Shown here: positions 1 through 6,787 of the stretch, in pieces
How positions within the stretch are numbered: the first letter of the stretch is position 1
Layout: each line of letters begins with the position of its first letter
Assembly (NCBI GenBank): GCA_964451985.1
Contig: CAYVKB010000064.1
Location: 1-13,995, forward strand
Direction of reading: 5' to 3'
DNA length: 13,995 bases
Source: GBS-DC sp964451985
GTDB lineage: Bacteria; Armatimonadota; Fimbriimonadia; Fimbriimonadales; GBS-DC
Made by a program: the position numbers and the translations under genes
The notes under the pieces: model-generated
Database searches by the model: none
What the model was told of the DNA's origin: nothing
What the model saw: only the letters and a program-made list of their open reading frames with translations

Positions 1-5
1 TCATC

Positions 6-110
6 CGTAGCGTCGGCGTCCTCGCCGACGAAACCCACCCCATTCGTAGCGTCGGCGTCCCCGCCGACGAAACCCACCCCATTCGTAGCGTCGGCGTCCC
101 CGCCGACGAA
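6..110. repeat. Three tandem 39-bp units, each containing a hairpin
   Basis: Units start at 6, 45 and 84; the third is cut to its first 27 bp before the sequence diverges. Each contains an inverted repeat CGTCGGCG / CGCCGACG (8-bp stem, 4-nt loop TCCT in unit 1 and TCCC in units 2 and 3), separated by the constant linker ACCCACCCCATT. The block lies 14 bp beyond the stop codon of the minus-strand peptidase gene, so it could cap or end that transcript, but no T-tract follows the stems. Because 39 is a multiple of three, + strand frame 3 stays open as a 13-residue repeat (RSVGVPADETHPI-like) up to TAG at 114-116, so it could instead be the tail of a gene entering from the left. I favour an intergenic palindromic repeat. 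Confidence 0.85.
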
Positions 111-123
111 CCTTAGCCAGTAA

Positions 124-2334
124 TCAGCACCCCGCGCCGAAGTTGAACAGCACAGTCAAGAGATCGGCGTCGTCTACCACATTATCGCCGTTCACATCCT
201 CCGCGCGTCCGCCCGTCGCGCCAAAAGCGAACAGTACACTCAGTAAGTCCGAGTCATCAGTGCAGCCATCGCCGTTCACATCGCCGTTGGCTGCCAGTAC
301 GCGCAGAGGTAATCGCGCCTCACCACCCGGCACACCGTCGCCTGTAGGCAACTGGTCCAGATACTCGCCGTCCAGCGATAGCCCCGAATTCGTCGCTGTC
401 ACGCTGGATGCGATGCGTACTGTGTAGGCGTCGGGCTTAAGCGGTTGCGTTAGCGTCAGGCGCACGCGCTGCGCGCTCGAATCATACGCGAAACCGACAT
501 TCACTGCACCCCGCGATGCACCCACCAGTTGCACCTGCGAAGCGTTAATCTGAACAGGCGTTTGGAAATAGATATCAATCTGGCTCACAGGGTTTTGCGC
601 TATGCCCAGCGCAGGGTTCATCTCCACAATTACGGGCGGACCGGGTCGATAACTCTCTTGCGTGCTGCTGCCTTTCAAAATCCACTCATCCGGGTCAAAT
701 GAGAGGCTCGAGACCACGCCCGATACAGGAATCACATAGTACTGCGTCTGTGCACTGTTCCATAAACGCAGGTTCCGGGTCTGACCACTGACCGTCGCCC
801 GCACACCGATGGGCATCATGTAAATCCCATAGCTGCTCTGCTGCGTCTGCCGAATAGACATCAGCAGGTAGGTTTTGCCGTTCACGGTGGTGGTTGTCCA
901 GCCCCAATTATAGCTGGGCGCGCCTACGCCATACACCCACCGCTGGAAGAACCAGTCCATCGAACCGCCCCAGACCTCCTCGGCGACTGCCTGAAAGTCG
1001 GCGGTGGTGGCGTGGCTGTAAGCGAATCGCTGGCGATAGCGCGACAGTAAGTCGAAAAAGTTCTCCGTGCCTAACACCCAGCGCAGGCTATGCAGGACCC
1101 ACGCGCCTTTCCGATAGGAAAAGTTCGAGCTGAAAATCGAGTTAAGGCTGCTGGTATCGTACCGATAGACACTGCCGTTCACGCTGCTGGGGCGACGGTT
1201 CAGCATGGCGGTGCGCAACGCGGCGGGATTGCTACTCCCGTTTTTATATTCTAACCATAACGCCTCCGAGTAAGTCGCAAAGCCCTCGTTCAGCCAAATG
1301 TCGTTCCAAGTGGCGCAGGTTACCATATCGCCCCACCACTGATGCGCCAGCTCGTGCGCCGTGAGCGACTCACCAAAACTGCCCTGACCACTTACCGTCT
1401 GATGCTCCATCCCACCGCCGAACTGGAACTGATAAATGCCATATCGCTCCTGAATGAACGGATACACGCCAAACAGATCGCTGAACACGCGCAGCATCGG
1501 GATACACAGCTCCCACGCAGCGCGGTTTGTAGGTGTGTCTTCCTCAGGATAAATGTAGAAATCCACAGGTATCGTCTGGTTGTTGTAGGTGAACGAGCGC
1601 GACCATGTACGGTAATCGGTAGCGGCGAACGCCACAAGATAGGGCGCAATCGGGTAGTTGTGCTGATAGCGATAACTTCGGCGGTTGTTGGGCAGGTCTT
1701 GCATCTCTTGCAGCACGCCGTTGGCGACTCCCACCATTTCGCGCGGGGTAATCAGGGTGAAGGTAAGCGTCGCTTTATCGGTGTTCTCGTCTTTGGCAGG
1801 CCACCAAGTGTAGGCATACCAAGGCTGACTGAGCGTGGCGACCACCACTGCTCCCGATGGGCGCGTGGTGAACTCGATGGAACCCCACCCGACCGACACA
1901 GGTACGCCCTGATAGTCCACCTGCAACTGGAACACCTCGTTCAGCGTGTAGGGTCTATCGAATTCAGCGCGGACGGTGGTGATGCTCTCGCGCACGAAGC
2001 TAATCGGGCGTCCATCTAGGCGCAACCCAGTGATGAGAAAATTCTCGCGCAAGCGGAAACGGAAACCGTTGAGCGTCGGCTGAGTCACTTTCACAGTCAT
2101 CGTGCAGGAGCCAATCAACGTTCGGCTGCTGGGCACGACTTCGATGGTGAGGTCGTAATGCTGCACATCGGTCAGCTGGGGGTCTTGTATCATTGCGGGG
2201 AACGACGGCAGGTAGAGTTCGGGATGTTTCAGAGCGGCGTGGTTCGCTCGTCCACAGAGGGCGCACCCGTCACCGCTTGCCCACGCCATCAGTGCGCTCA
2301 GCACCACACCAAAGGTAAGCAGCAAAGTCCGCAT
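124..2334 (-). CDS. Secreted M1-family zinc metallopeptidase with C-terminal dockerin-like repeats
   Basis: A 736-residue aminopeptidase of the gluzincin M1 family, expected to trim N-terminal residues from peptides outside the cytoplasm. Residues 1-20 form a signal peptide (MRTLLLTFGVVLSALMAWAS). The M1 beta-saddle domain covers roughly 55-260. The exopeptidase motif is GGGMEHQT (307-313). The zinc site is HELAHQWWG (H327, E328, H331) with the third ligand E350 in NEGF, and Y407 in YRKGA is the likely catalytic tyrosine, so the enzyme looks active. Residues about 565-650 resemble a bacterial Ig-like domain. The C-terminus has two DVNGD(G/N)..DD(S/A)DLL EF-hand-like repeats (685-705 and 713-733), as in dockerin type I modules. 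The start ATG is preceded by TATAAT rather than a Shine-Dalgarno. It is divergent from the histidine kinase gene. Substrate is unknown. Confidence 0.93.
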   Translation of the reverse strand: MRTLLLTFGVVLSALMAWASGDGCALCGRANHAALKHPELYLPSFPAMIQDPQLTDVQHYDLTIEVVPSSRTLIGSCTMTVKVTQPTLNGFRFRLRENFLITGLRLDGRPISFVRESITTVRAEFDRPYTLNEVFQLQVDYQGVPVSVGWGSIEFTTRPSGAVVVATLSQPWYAYTWWPAKDENTDKATLTFTLITPREMVGVANGVLQEMQDLPNNRRSYRYQHNYPIAPYLVAFAATDYRTWSRSFTYNNQTIPVDFYIYPEEDTPTNRAAWELCIPMLRVFSDLFGVYPFIQERYGIYQFQFGGGMEHQTVSGQGSFGESLTAHELAHQWWGDMVTCATWNDIWLNEGFATYSEALWLEYKNGSSNPAALRTAMLNRRPSSVNGSVYRYDTSSLNSIFSSNFSYRKGAWVLHSLRWVLGTENFFDLLSRYRQRFAYSHATTADFQAVAEEVWGGSMDWFFQRWVYGVGAPSYNWGWTTTTVNGKTYLLMSIRQTQQSSYGIYMMPIGVRATVSGQTRNLRLWNSAQTQYYVIPVSGVVSSLSFDPDEWILKGSSTQESYRPGPPVIVEMNPALGIAQNPVSQIDIYFQTPVQINASQVQLVGASRGAVNVGFAYDSSAQRVRLTLTQPLKPDAYTVRIASSVTATNSGLSLDGEYLDQLPTGDGVPGGEARLPLRVLAANGDVNGDGCTDDSDLLSVLFAFGATGGRAEDVNGDNVVDDADLLTVLFNFGAGC

Positions 2335-2340
2335 GGCTTA

Positions 2341-2346
2341 ATTATA
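2341..2346 (-). promoter_or_regulatory. Consensus -10 box for the M1 peptidase gene, leaderless arrangement
   Basis: The minus strand reads TATAAT, then TAAGCC, then the ATG at 2334. Six bases between the -10 box and the A of ATG put the predicted transcription start on or next to the start codon. No Shine-Dalgarno is present and no convincing -35 is found 16-18 bp upstream. The 49-bp gap 2335-2383 is shared with the divergent histidine kinase gene. Confidence 0.6.
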
Positions 2347-2365
2347 GCGCGAAAGTATGGAATAA

Positions 2366-2379
2366 CCGCTTCGGAGCGG
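2366..2379 (+). promoter_or_regulatory. Short hairpin just upstream of the histidine kinase start
   Basis: CCGCT / AGCGG (5-bp stem, TCGG loop) ends 4 bp before the ATG at 2384, where a Shine-Dalgarno would normally sit; none is visible. It could limit ribosome access, or act on the DNA as a small operator between the two divergent genes. No T-tract, so not a terminator. Confidence 0.35.
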
Positions 2380-2383
2380 CGTT

Positions 2384-3844
2384 ATGCACAGCTGGACGCA
2401 GGCAGTTCTTTGGCTGAGCGTGGGGCTGTATGGTTATTTGATTGTACACCACGCGCTCCAGGCGATGCTCTCTAAGGAGCGGGCGCGCAGCCTGTGCCTA
2501 ATTGCGTTTCTTATCTGCTGTTTGGCGTTCAGTTTCGTGGACGTGCGTATGTACCAGCTGACCCCACAGCCGCCGCGCTATGCTCACCTCTACGCGCAGG
2601 TTCAGTTTGTCGTCTCTGCTTTCTGCGCCGCGCTGTTTGTGCAAATTCTGAACAACCTACTGCGCTTAGGGCTGGAACGTCTAACCCGCGTTCTGTGGGG
2701 AATTACTCTCCCCTTGCCACTGCTGGCGTTGCTGGGCTGGGTTGTGCAACCCTCGTTCGAGGCGCGTCCGATTGTTGTGGGTGGCTACTACATTCAGGGC
2801 GTCAGCACACCACTGGGACTGACTTACTCGGTTGTTTACTTGAGCGCGTTCTTAGCAACTTTTCTCACCGCCTATCGACGCTGGCGTCAACATAGTGCGA
2901 TCGACCGCTGGATGTTAGGCGCGATGAGTCTGATGGTTCCCTTAGTCACCGCCGATATGCTCGTGTACTATGGCGTGTTTTCGCTTCTGCCCACATGGAA
3001 CTACAACTATTGGATTATATCGCTGGCGTTGTCGATTCGCCTAAACGCGCAGATTTATCAACTGACCAGCGACCTCGCGCAGGCGAACCGCGAATTACAA
3101 GACGCTTACCGCCAGATGGTGGAACAGGAGCGCCTCAGTACCATCGGGCAGATAGTGCGCGGAATCGTGCATGACCTGAAAAACTTTTTCAACAACGTGC
3201 AGGCGCTTTCGGATGTGGGAATTATGCGGGCGCGCAAAGACCCACACTCCGACCCGACGCGTTACTTTGAGAACATCCGTAACGCCACCGAGCAGGCACA
3301 TCAGTACCTGATGGATCTGCTGGCGATGACGCGCGAGGAGGGCGACCTGGAGCTGAGCGAGGTTGTGCCCGCGCAAATCGCCCGCGAGGTAGAGCGTCTG
3401 TCCGGTGCACGGCTGCTGAATCCACCTGTAGAGGTGGTAAACCACATCCCACTCACGCTGCGCATGCACGCCGACCGACGCTATCTATCGCAACTTTTCT
3501 TGAATCTCACCCTGAACGCCATTCAGGCGATGCACGATTGGCATGGCGAACGGCGCATCGAGTTCGAGTGGCTGAAGCATCCCGAAAAGACGATTTTAGT
3601 CATTCGCGATACTGGTCCTGGCATGCCTCCCGAAGTGTGCGACCATCTGTTCGAGCGCGCTATCACGACCAAGCAAGGAGGCAGCGGCATCGGGCTGACG
3701 CTGGTGCATCGCGCCGTCGAAAAGCATGGCGGTTCGATTCAGGTGCAATCGGAGCTGGGCAAAGGCACGGTGTTTATCTGCACCTTCCCTACCCCACCAA
3801 TTGTGGAATCGGCACCCGAGTCGACGCTGGTTGGCGCGGCGTAG
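2384..3844 (+). CDS. Membrane sensor histidine kinase with a seven-helix N-terminal domain
   Basis: A 486-residue two-component sensor kinase expected to autophosphorylate on histidine and pass the phosphate to a response regulator. About seven hydrophobic helices lie in residues 5-220, with no large extracytoplasmic domain, so the signal is probably sensed in or near the membrane. A coiled-coil linker (about 221-250) leads to the H-box IVRGIVHDLKNFFNN with H263; the HDLKN context matches the E/DxxN/T motif linked to kinase/phosphatase activity. The ATPase domain has an N-box LFLNLTLNAIQAM (N374, N378), G1 DTGPGM (from D409) and G2 GGSGIGL (432-438). All catalytic boxes are present. No response regulator is adjacent, so it is an orphan in this window. 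The start keeps helix 1 intact; the next Met (residue 28) would remove it. It ends 4 bp from the convergent RNase HII gene. Confidence 0.92.
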   Translation: MHSWTQAVLWLSVGLYGYLIVHHALQAMLSKERARSLCLIAFLICCLAFSFVDVRMYQLTPQPPRYAHLYAQVQFVVSAFCAALFVQILNNLLRLGLERLTRVLWGITLPLPLLALLGWVVQPSFEARPIVVGGYYIQGVSTPLGLTYSVVYLSAFLATFLTAYRRWRQHSAIDRWMLGAMSLMVPLVTADMLVYYGVFSLLPTWNYNYWIISLALSIRLNAQIYQLTSDLAQANRELQDAYRQMVEQERLSTIGQIVRGIVHDLKNFFNNVQALSDVGIMRARKDPHSDPTRYFENIRNATEQAHQYLMDLLAMTREEGDLELSEVVPAQIAREVERLSGARLLNPPVEVVNHIPLTLRMHADRRYLSQLFLNLTLNAIQAMHDWHGERRIEFEWLKHPEKTILVIRDTGPGMPPEVCDHLFERAITTKQGGSGIGLTLVHRAVEKHGGSIQVQSELGKGTVFICTFPTPPIVESAPESTLVGAA

Positions 3845-3848
3845 GAAG

Positions 3849-4436
3849 TCACTCCATCTCGGTAAAGGCTATCAGTAGGCTACGCTGGGCGACAGGTGCA
3901 TAGGTACGCCTATGCGCAGGGCACGCGCCGAATTGGAGCAACCGTTCCAGATGCAGCGGCGTCGGGTAGCCCTTATGCTGACTGAAGCCGTACTGCGGAT
4001 ACAGGCGGTCTAACTCGCACATCATACGGTCTCGTGCAACTTTGGCGAGTATCGACGCGGCGCCGATGCACTCCTCTGTGGCGTCGCCGTCCACCACTGC
4101 CTGCTGAGGTAAACTCAGGCGCGGAATGCAGAACTTGCCGTCCACCAGCACGCGCGTGGGCGCAAGAGGCAACCTCAGCACAGCGCGATGCATCGCCAGC
4201 AAACTCGCCTGTAGGATATTCAGTTTCTCAATCTCGCGCGGGCTGGCGACACCAATCGCCCAAGCAATCGCTTCCCGCTGAATCTGGGAAAATAGCCGCT
4301 CGCGTTGCGCTGCGCTGAGACGCTTGCTATCAGCGATGCCCGCGATTGTATGGCGCGTCGGCAGCACCACGCACGCCGCCACCACAGGTCCAGCGATTGG
4401 TCCGCGTCCTGCCTCATCCACGCCCGCCAACCACAT
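3849..4436 (-). CDS. rnhB: Ribonuclease HII
   Basis: A 195-residue endonuclease that cuts the RNA strand of RNA-DNA hybrids and nicks at ribonucleotides misincorporated in DNA. With the start I chose, the family hallmark GVDEAGRGPIAGPVV sits at residues 5-19 (D7, E8). The other metal-binding acidic residues are D99 in LVDG and D118 in DGDATEE, followed by GAASILAKVARD (125-136). The C-terminal HKGYPTPLH (154-162) is typical. The reading frame stays open 23 codons further upstream to 4505, but that extension has no family similarity; starting at 4436 gives the usual protein length and places a -10-like CACAAT 6 nt before ATG. It converges with the kinase gene and diverges from the terminase-like gene. 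Likely housekeeping. Confidence 0.96.
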   Translation of the reverse strand: MWLAGVDEAGRGPIAGPVVAACVVLPTRHTIAGIADSKRLSAAQRERLFSQIQREAIAWAIGVASPREIEKLNILQASLLAMHRAVLRLPLAPTRVLVDGKFCIPRLSLPQQAVVDGDATEECIGAASILAKVARDRMMCELDRLYPQYGFSQHKGYPTPLHLERLLQFGACPAHRRTYAPVAQRSLLIAFTEME

Positions 4437-4442
4437 ACTAAT

Positions 4443-4448
4443 ATTGTG
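4443..4448 (-). promoter_or_regulatory. Possible -10 box for rnhB, leaderless arrangement
   Basis: The minus strand reads CACAAT, then ATTAGT, then ATG at 4436. The hexamer matches TATAAT at 4 of 6 positions and its spacing repeats the peptidase gene's arrangement. No Shine-Dalgarno precedes this ATG. Confidence 0.4.
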
Positions 4449-4483
4449 GCACGGGCGTCTCCATCCTTGCAAACTCCCCGCGC

Positions 4484-4499
4484 CAACCTCTGCAGGTTG
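4484..4499. repeat. Small inverted repeat between rnhB and the terminase-like gene
   Basis: CAACCT / AGGTTG, a perfect 6-bp stem with a CTGC loop, in the roughly 110-bp divergent gap 4437-4546. It might be an operator or part of the 5' leader of the + strand gene. Nothing else in this gap is recognisable, and no good + strand promoter is seen. Confidence 0.3.
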
Positions 4500-4546
4500 C
4501 CTCACACCACCACTGCTGACAGACTCGGCGGGGGCAGTGAGTGTCT

Positions 4547-5770
4547 ATGTTTTCAGGTTGGCGTCCCCATCTGGGGCAGCGAGCATTTCTGAGTTCAAGC
4601 GCGTCCGTGCGTGTGTTGGCGTGCGGCAGGCGTTGGGGCAAAACCGAAGTGATTGCAGCGGAGATAGTCCGCACACTACTGAGCGATACCTCCCGCCAAG
4701 TGCTGCTGGTTGCCCCCTCGCAAGAGCAAGCGATGCTGGGCTTCGAGCGGGCGCTGGAGTTTCTGCACCGCGCGGGGGCGCGCCCGACTGTGCGCCGCAC
4801 GCCTGCGCCCACTCTCACGCTCGGTGGTTCCAAACTCTGGGCGCGTTCTGCAGCGCGTGGGGGCACGCTGCTGCGTGGACGCAAGGCGCACCTGATTATC
4901 GTGGACGAAGCCGCCTATGTGCCCGAAAGCGTCGTCACAGAAGTGCTGACCCCTATGCTTGCCGATACAGGCGGCAAACTCGCGCTGGTCTCCACCCCGC
5001 GAGGCAAAAACTATTTCTATCGCCTCTTTCAGCAAGGACAGGAAGACGGCGTGCGAATCTGGAGCATGCGCAGCCCCTCGTGGCACAATCCGCTGCTTTC
5101 CCCCACCGTGTTGCAAATGCAGGCGAGCCTGATGACCACGCGACAATTCCAGATTGAGTACGGCGCACAGTTTATGGACGAAGCGGGGCAACTGTTCCGC
5201 ACGGAATGGATTGACCGCGCCCTGCTGCTGAACCTGCCTGACGAGGGGCTGTGCGTGGCGGGCGTGGACTGGGCACGCTATCAGGATTACACGGCAGTCG
5301 CTGTTTTGCGAGGCGCACGCGATGGGGCAAAACTGATTGCCCTACGCCGCTGGCAGGGGCTATCGTGGACAGAGCAGATTGAAGCCGTCGCGCAGCTGTT
5401 GCGCCTGCACGACCCTGTGCGCGTGCTGTGCGACCGCACGGGCGTGGGCGACCCGCTGCTGGAGGCGTTGCAAGAAACAGGTGTTCCGCATGCCGAGGGG
5501 GTCGCCTTCACGCAGGCGTTCAAGCGGAACCTTCTCGAGAACCTCGCGCTGATGTTGGAGCAGGGCAGACTGCAACCACTGCCCGACCCTGCGTTGCTCA
5601 ACGAGCTGTACCACTTCGAAGCCATGCCTACCGAGCACTGCACACGATTACAAGGCGCCCATGGCGTCCACGACGACCTCGTAATCGCGCTCGCCCTCGC
5701 TGCATGGGCGTTACCTCAAGCCAGTACAGGCGCAATCCTCACCACAGGCAGGGGACGCAACATGCCATAA
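4547..5770 (+). CDS. Orphan phage terminase large subunit-like ATPase/nuclease
   Basis: A 407-residue protein with the two-domain plan of a terminase large subunit, the motor that packages and cuts phage DNA. Numbering below is from an alternative GTG start at 4541, which adds two residues. An adenine-contact-like GQRAFL (12-17) precedes Walker A CGRRWGKT (28-35). Walker B is LIIVDEA (118-124, D122, E123) and a coupling-type motif LVSTPRG is at 149-155. The C-terminal RNase H-fold nuclease shows GVDWAR (D243), CDRTG (D298) and HDDL (D378, D379), the expected acidic triad. Both domains appear intact, so this is not an obvious relic. No portal, capsid, small terminase or integrase gene lies nearby; the flanks are housekeeping genes. 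No clear Shine-Dalgarno for either start. A domesticated terminase or small prophage remnant is possible; its role here is unknown. Confidence 0.85.
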   Translation: MFSGWRPHLGQRAFLSSSASVRVLACGRRWGKTEVIAAEIVRTLLSDTSRQVLLVAPSQEQAMLGFERALEFLHRAGARPTVRRTPAPTLTLGGSKLWARSAARGGTLLRGRKAHLIIVDEAAYVPESVVTEVLTPMLADTGGKLALVSTPRGKNYFYRLFQQGQEDGVRIWSMRSPSWHNPLLSPTVLQMQASLMTTRQFQIEYGAQFMDEAGQLFRTEWIDRALLLNLPDEGLCVAGVDWARYQDYTAVAVLRGARDGAKLIALRRWQGLSWTEQIEAVAQLLRLHDPVRVLCDRTGVGDPLLEALQETGVPHAEGVAFTQAFKRNLLENLALMLEQGRLQPLPDPALLNELYHFEAMPTEHCTRLQGAHGVHDDLVIALALAAWALPQASTGAILTTGRGRNMP

Positions 5771-5771
5771 T
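5766..5771 (+). promoter_or_regulatory. Possible -10 box for the TIGR03790 gene
   Basis: CATAAT lies 9 nt before the ATG at 5781, overlapping the end of the terminase-like gene. No Shine-Dalgarno is visible. It matches TATAAT at 5 of 6 positions but has no good -35. The gene may simply be cotranscribed with its upstream neighbour. Confidence 0.3.
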
Positions 5772-5780
5772 TAGGCTGTT

Positions 5781-6770
5781 ATGCAACGTGCTATGAACGT
5801 GGTGGTTATCGCAACGCGCCGCAGCCCCGACTCGGTCTCTATCGCGCAGTACTACGCGCAGAAGCGACGCCTGCCCAATACACACATCTTCACCATCGAC
5901 TGCGTGCCTCAGGAAGAGGTCGCACTGGCGGAGTACCGCGACACAATTGAGCGTCCCGTAATGAACCTGCTACGCGAGCGTAAGTTGGAAGAGAGCGTGG
6001 ACTACCTGGTGCTGACGAAAGGCATCCCGTTGCGCATTCGCGAGGGCGGCTTCTCGGTAGACAGCGCACTGATGTGCAGCCCGCTGAAACGCCCCTTCAA
6101 CAACGAGCCACGCGAGTCGAACTTGAACCCATACTTCGGCAAGAACGAGCGGTTCTCGAGGCGCAAGTACGGTTTCTATCTGGCGACGCGCCTAGACGGC
6201 TATACGATGCAGCATATCCGCGATTTGGTGGACAACAGTCTGAACGCCCGCCGCGCGAACGGCGTGTTCGTGCTGGATGTCGACCCCAAGCGCAGCGGCG
6301 GGGGCTATCGCATCATCAACGACAGCATCCGCGCCGCCGCCCGAATCTTGCGTCAACGCGGCTTCGAAGTGATACTGGACGAGGACGAGGCGTTCGTTGG
6401 AGCGGTGCGCGACATCATGGGCTACTACTCATGGGGCAGCAACGACCACAAGTTCAATAAGCTCAGCTACCGCAGCCTGCGCTTCCGCCCCGGCGCACTC
6501 GTCGAAACCGCCGTCTCCACCAGCGCACGCACGTTTCGAGTCACCGACACAGGGCAGTCGCTGATTGCCGATTTGATTGCGCAAGGGGCGACGGGCGTCA
6601 AAGGCTATGTGTCCGAGCCGTATACGGCCGCGTTGTGCCGTGCTGAAGTGATGTTCGACCTCTACACGCGCGGGCGCAACATCGCCGAGAGCCTTTGGGC
6701 AGCCAGCCCCCTCATTCTGTGGAAAGACCTCGTGGTGGGCGACCCGCTATGTGCGCCTTTTAGCGGCTGA
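5781..6770 (+). CDS. TIGR03790 family protein, function unknown
   Basis: A 329-residue protein recognised by the conserved blocks of the uncharacterised TIGR03790 family: SPDSVSIAQYYAQKR (15-29), YLVLTKGIPLRI (75-86), GYYSWGSND (214-222), PGALVETAVSTSARTF (237-252), LIADLIAQGATGVKGYVSEP (261-280) and the C-terminal SLWAASPLILWKDLVVGDPL (304-323). No enzymatic activity is established for the family as far as I know, and I do not assign one. The protein starts almost directly at the first conserved block, with no signal peptide or membrane segment, so it is predicted cytoplasmic. An in-frame ATG at 5793 is a second possible start, only four residues shorter. It follows the terminase-like gene by 10 bp, so the two may form an operon, and is followed 17 bp later by argJ. 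Confidence 0.88.
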   Translation: MQRAMNVVVIATRRSPDSVSIAQYYAQKRRLPNTHIFTIDCVPQEEVALAEYRDTIERPVMNLLRERKLEESVDYLVLTKGIPLRIREGGFSVDSALMCSPLKRPFNNEPRESNLNPYFGKNERFSRRKYGFYLATRLDGYTMQHIRDLVDNSLNARRANGVFVLDVDPKRSGGGYRIINDSIRAAARILRQRGFEVILDEDEAFVGAVRDIMGYYSWGSNDHKFNKLSYRSLRFRPGALVETAVSTSARTFRVTDTGQSLIADLIAQGATGVKGYVSEPYTAALCRAEVMFDLYTRGRNIAESLWAASPLILWKDLVVGDPLCAPFSG

Positions 6771-6774
6771 AAGG

Positions 6775-6780
6775 TACAAT
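6775..6780 (+). promoter_or_regulatory. -10 box for argJ, leaderless arrangement
   Basis: TACAAT is followed by seven bases and then the argJ ATG at 6788, which puts the predicted transcript start at or next to the start codon. No Shine-Dalgarno is present in the 17-bp gap after the TIGR03790 stop codon. The -35 position has no recognisable match. Confidence 0.5.
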
Positions 6781-6787
6781 TCACCCG

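Noticed and set aside
6..110. CRISPR-like array
   Set aside because: The whole 39-bp unit, including the would-be spacer, is repeated almost identically. There are no unique spacers and no cas genes.
1342..2019. 225-residue + strand ORF inside the peptidase gene
   Set aside because: It lies antisense to a well-supported M1 peptidase and has no recognisable motifs; a shadow frame in GC-rich DNA.
4437..4505. N-terminal extension of RNase HII
   Set aside because: The extra 23 residues precede the normal family start, and the internal ATG at 4436 gives standard length and a nearby -10-like box.
4324..5157. 277-residue + strand ORF spanning the rnhB start and the terminase-like gene
   Set aside because: It overlaps two genes with clear catalytic motifs, is of low complexity and matches no family I know.
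4547..6770. Complete prophage or defence island
   Set aside because: Only one phage-like gene is present, with no integrase, att repeats, structural genes or known defence domains.
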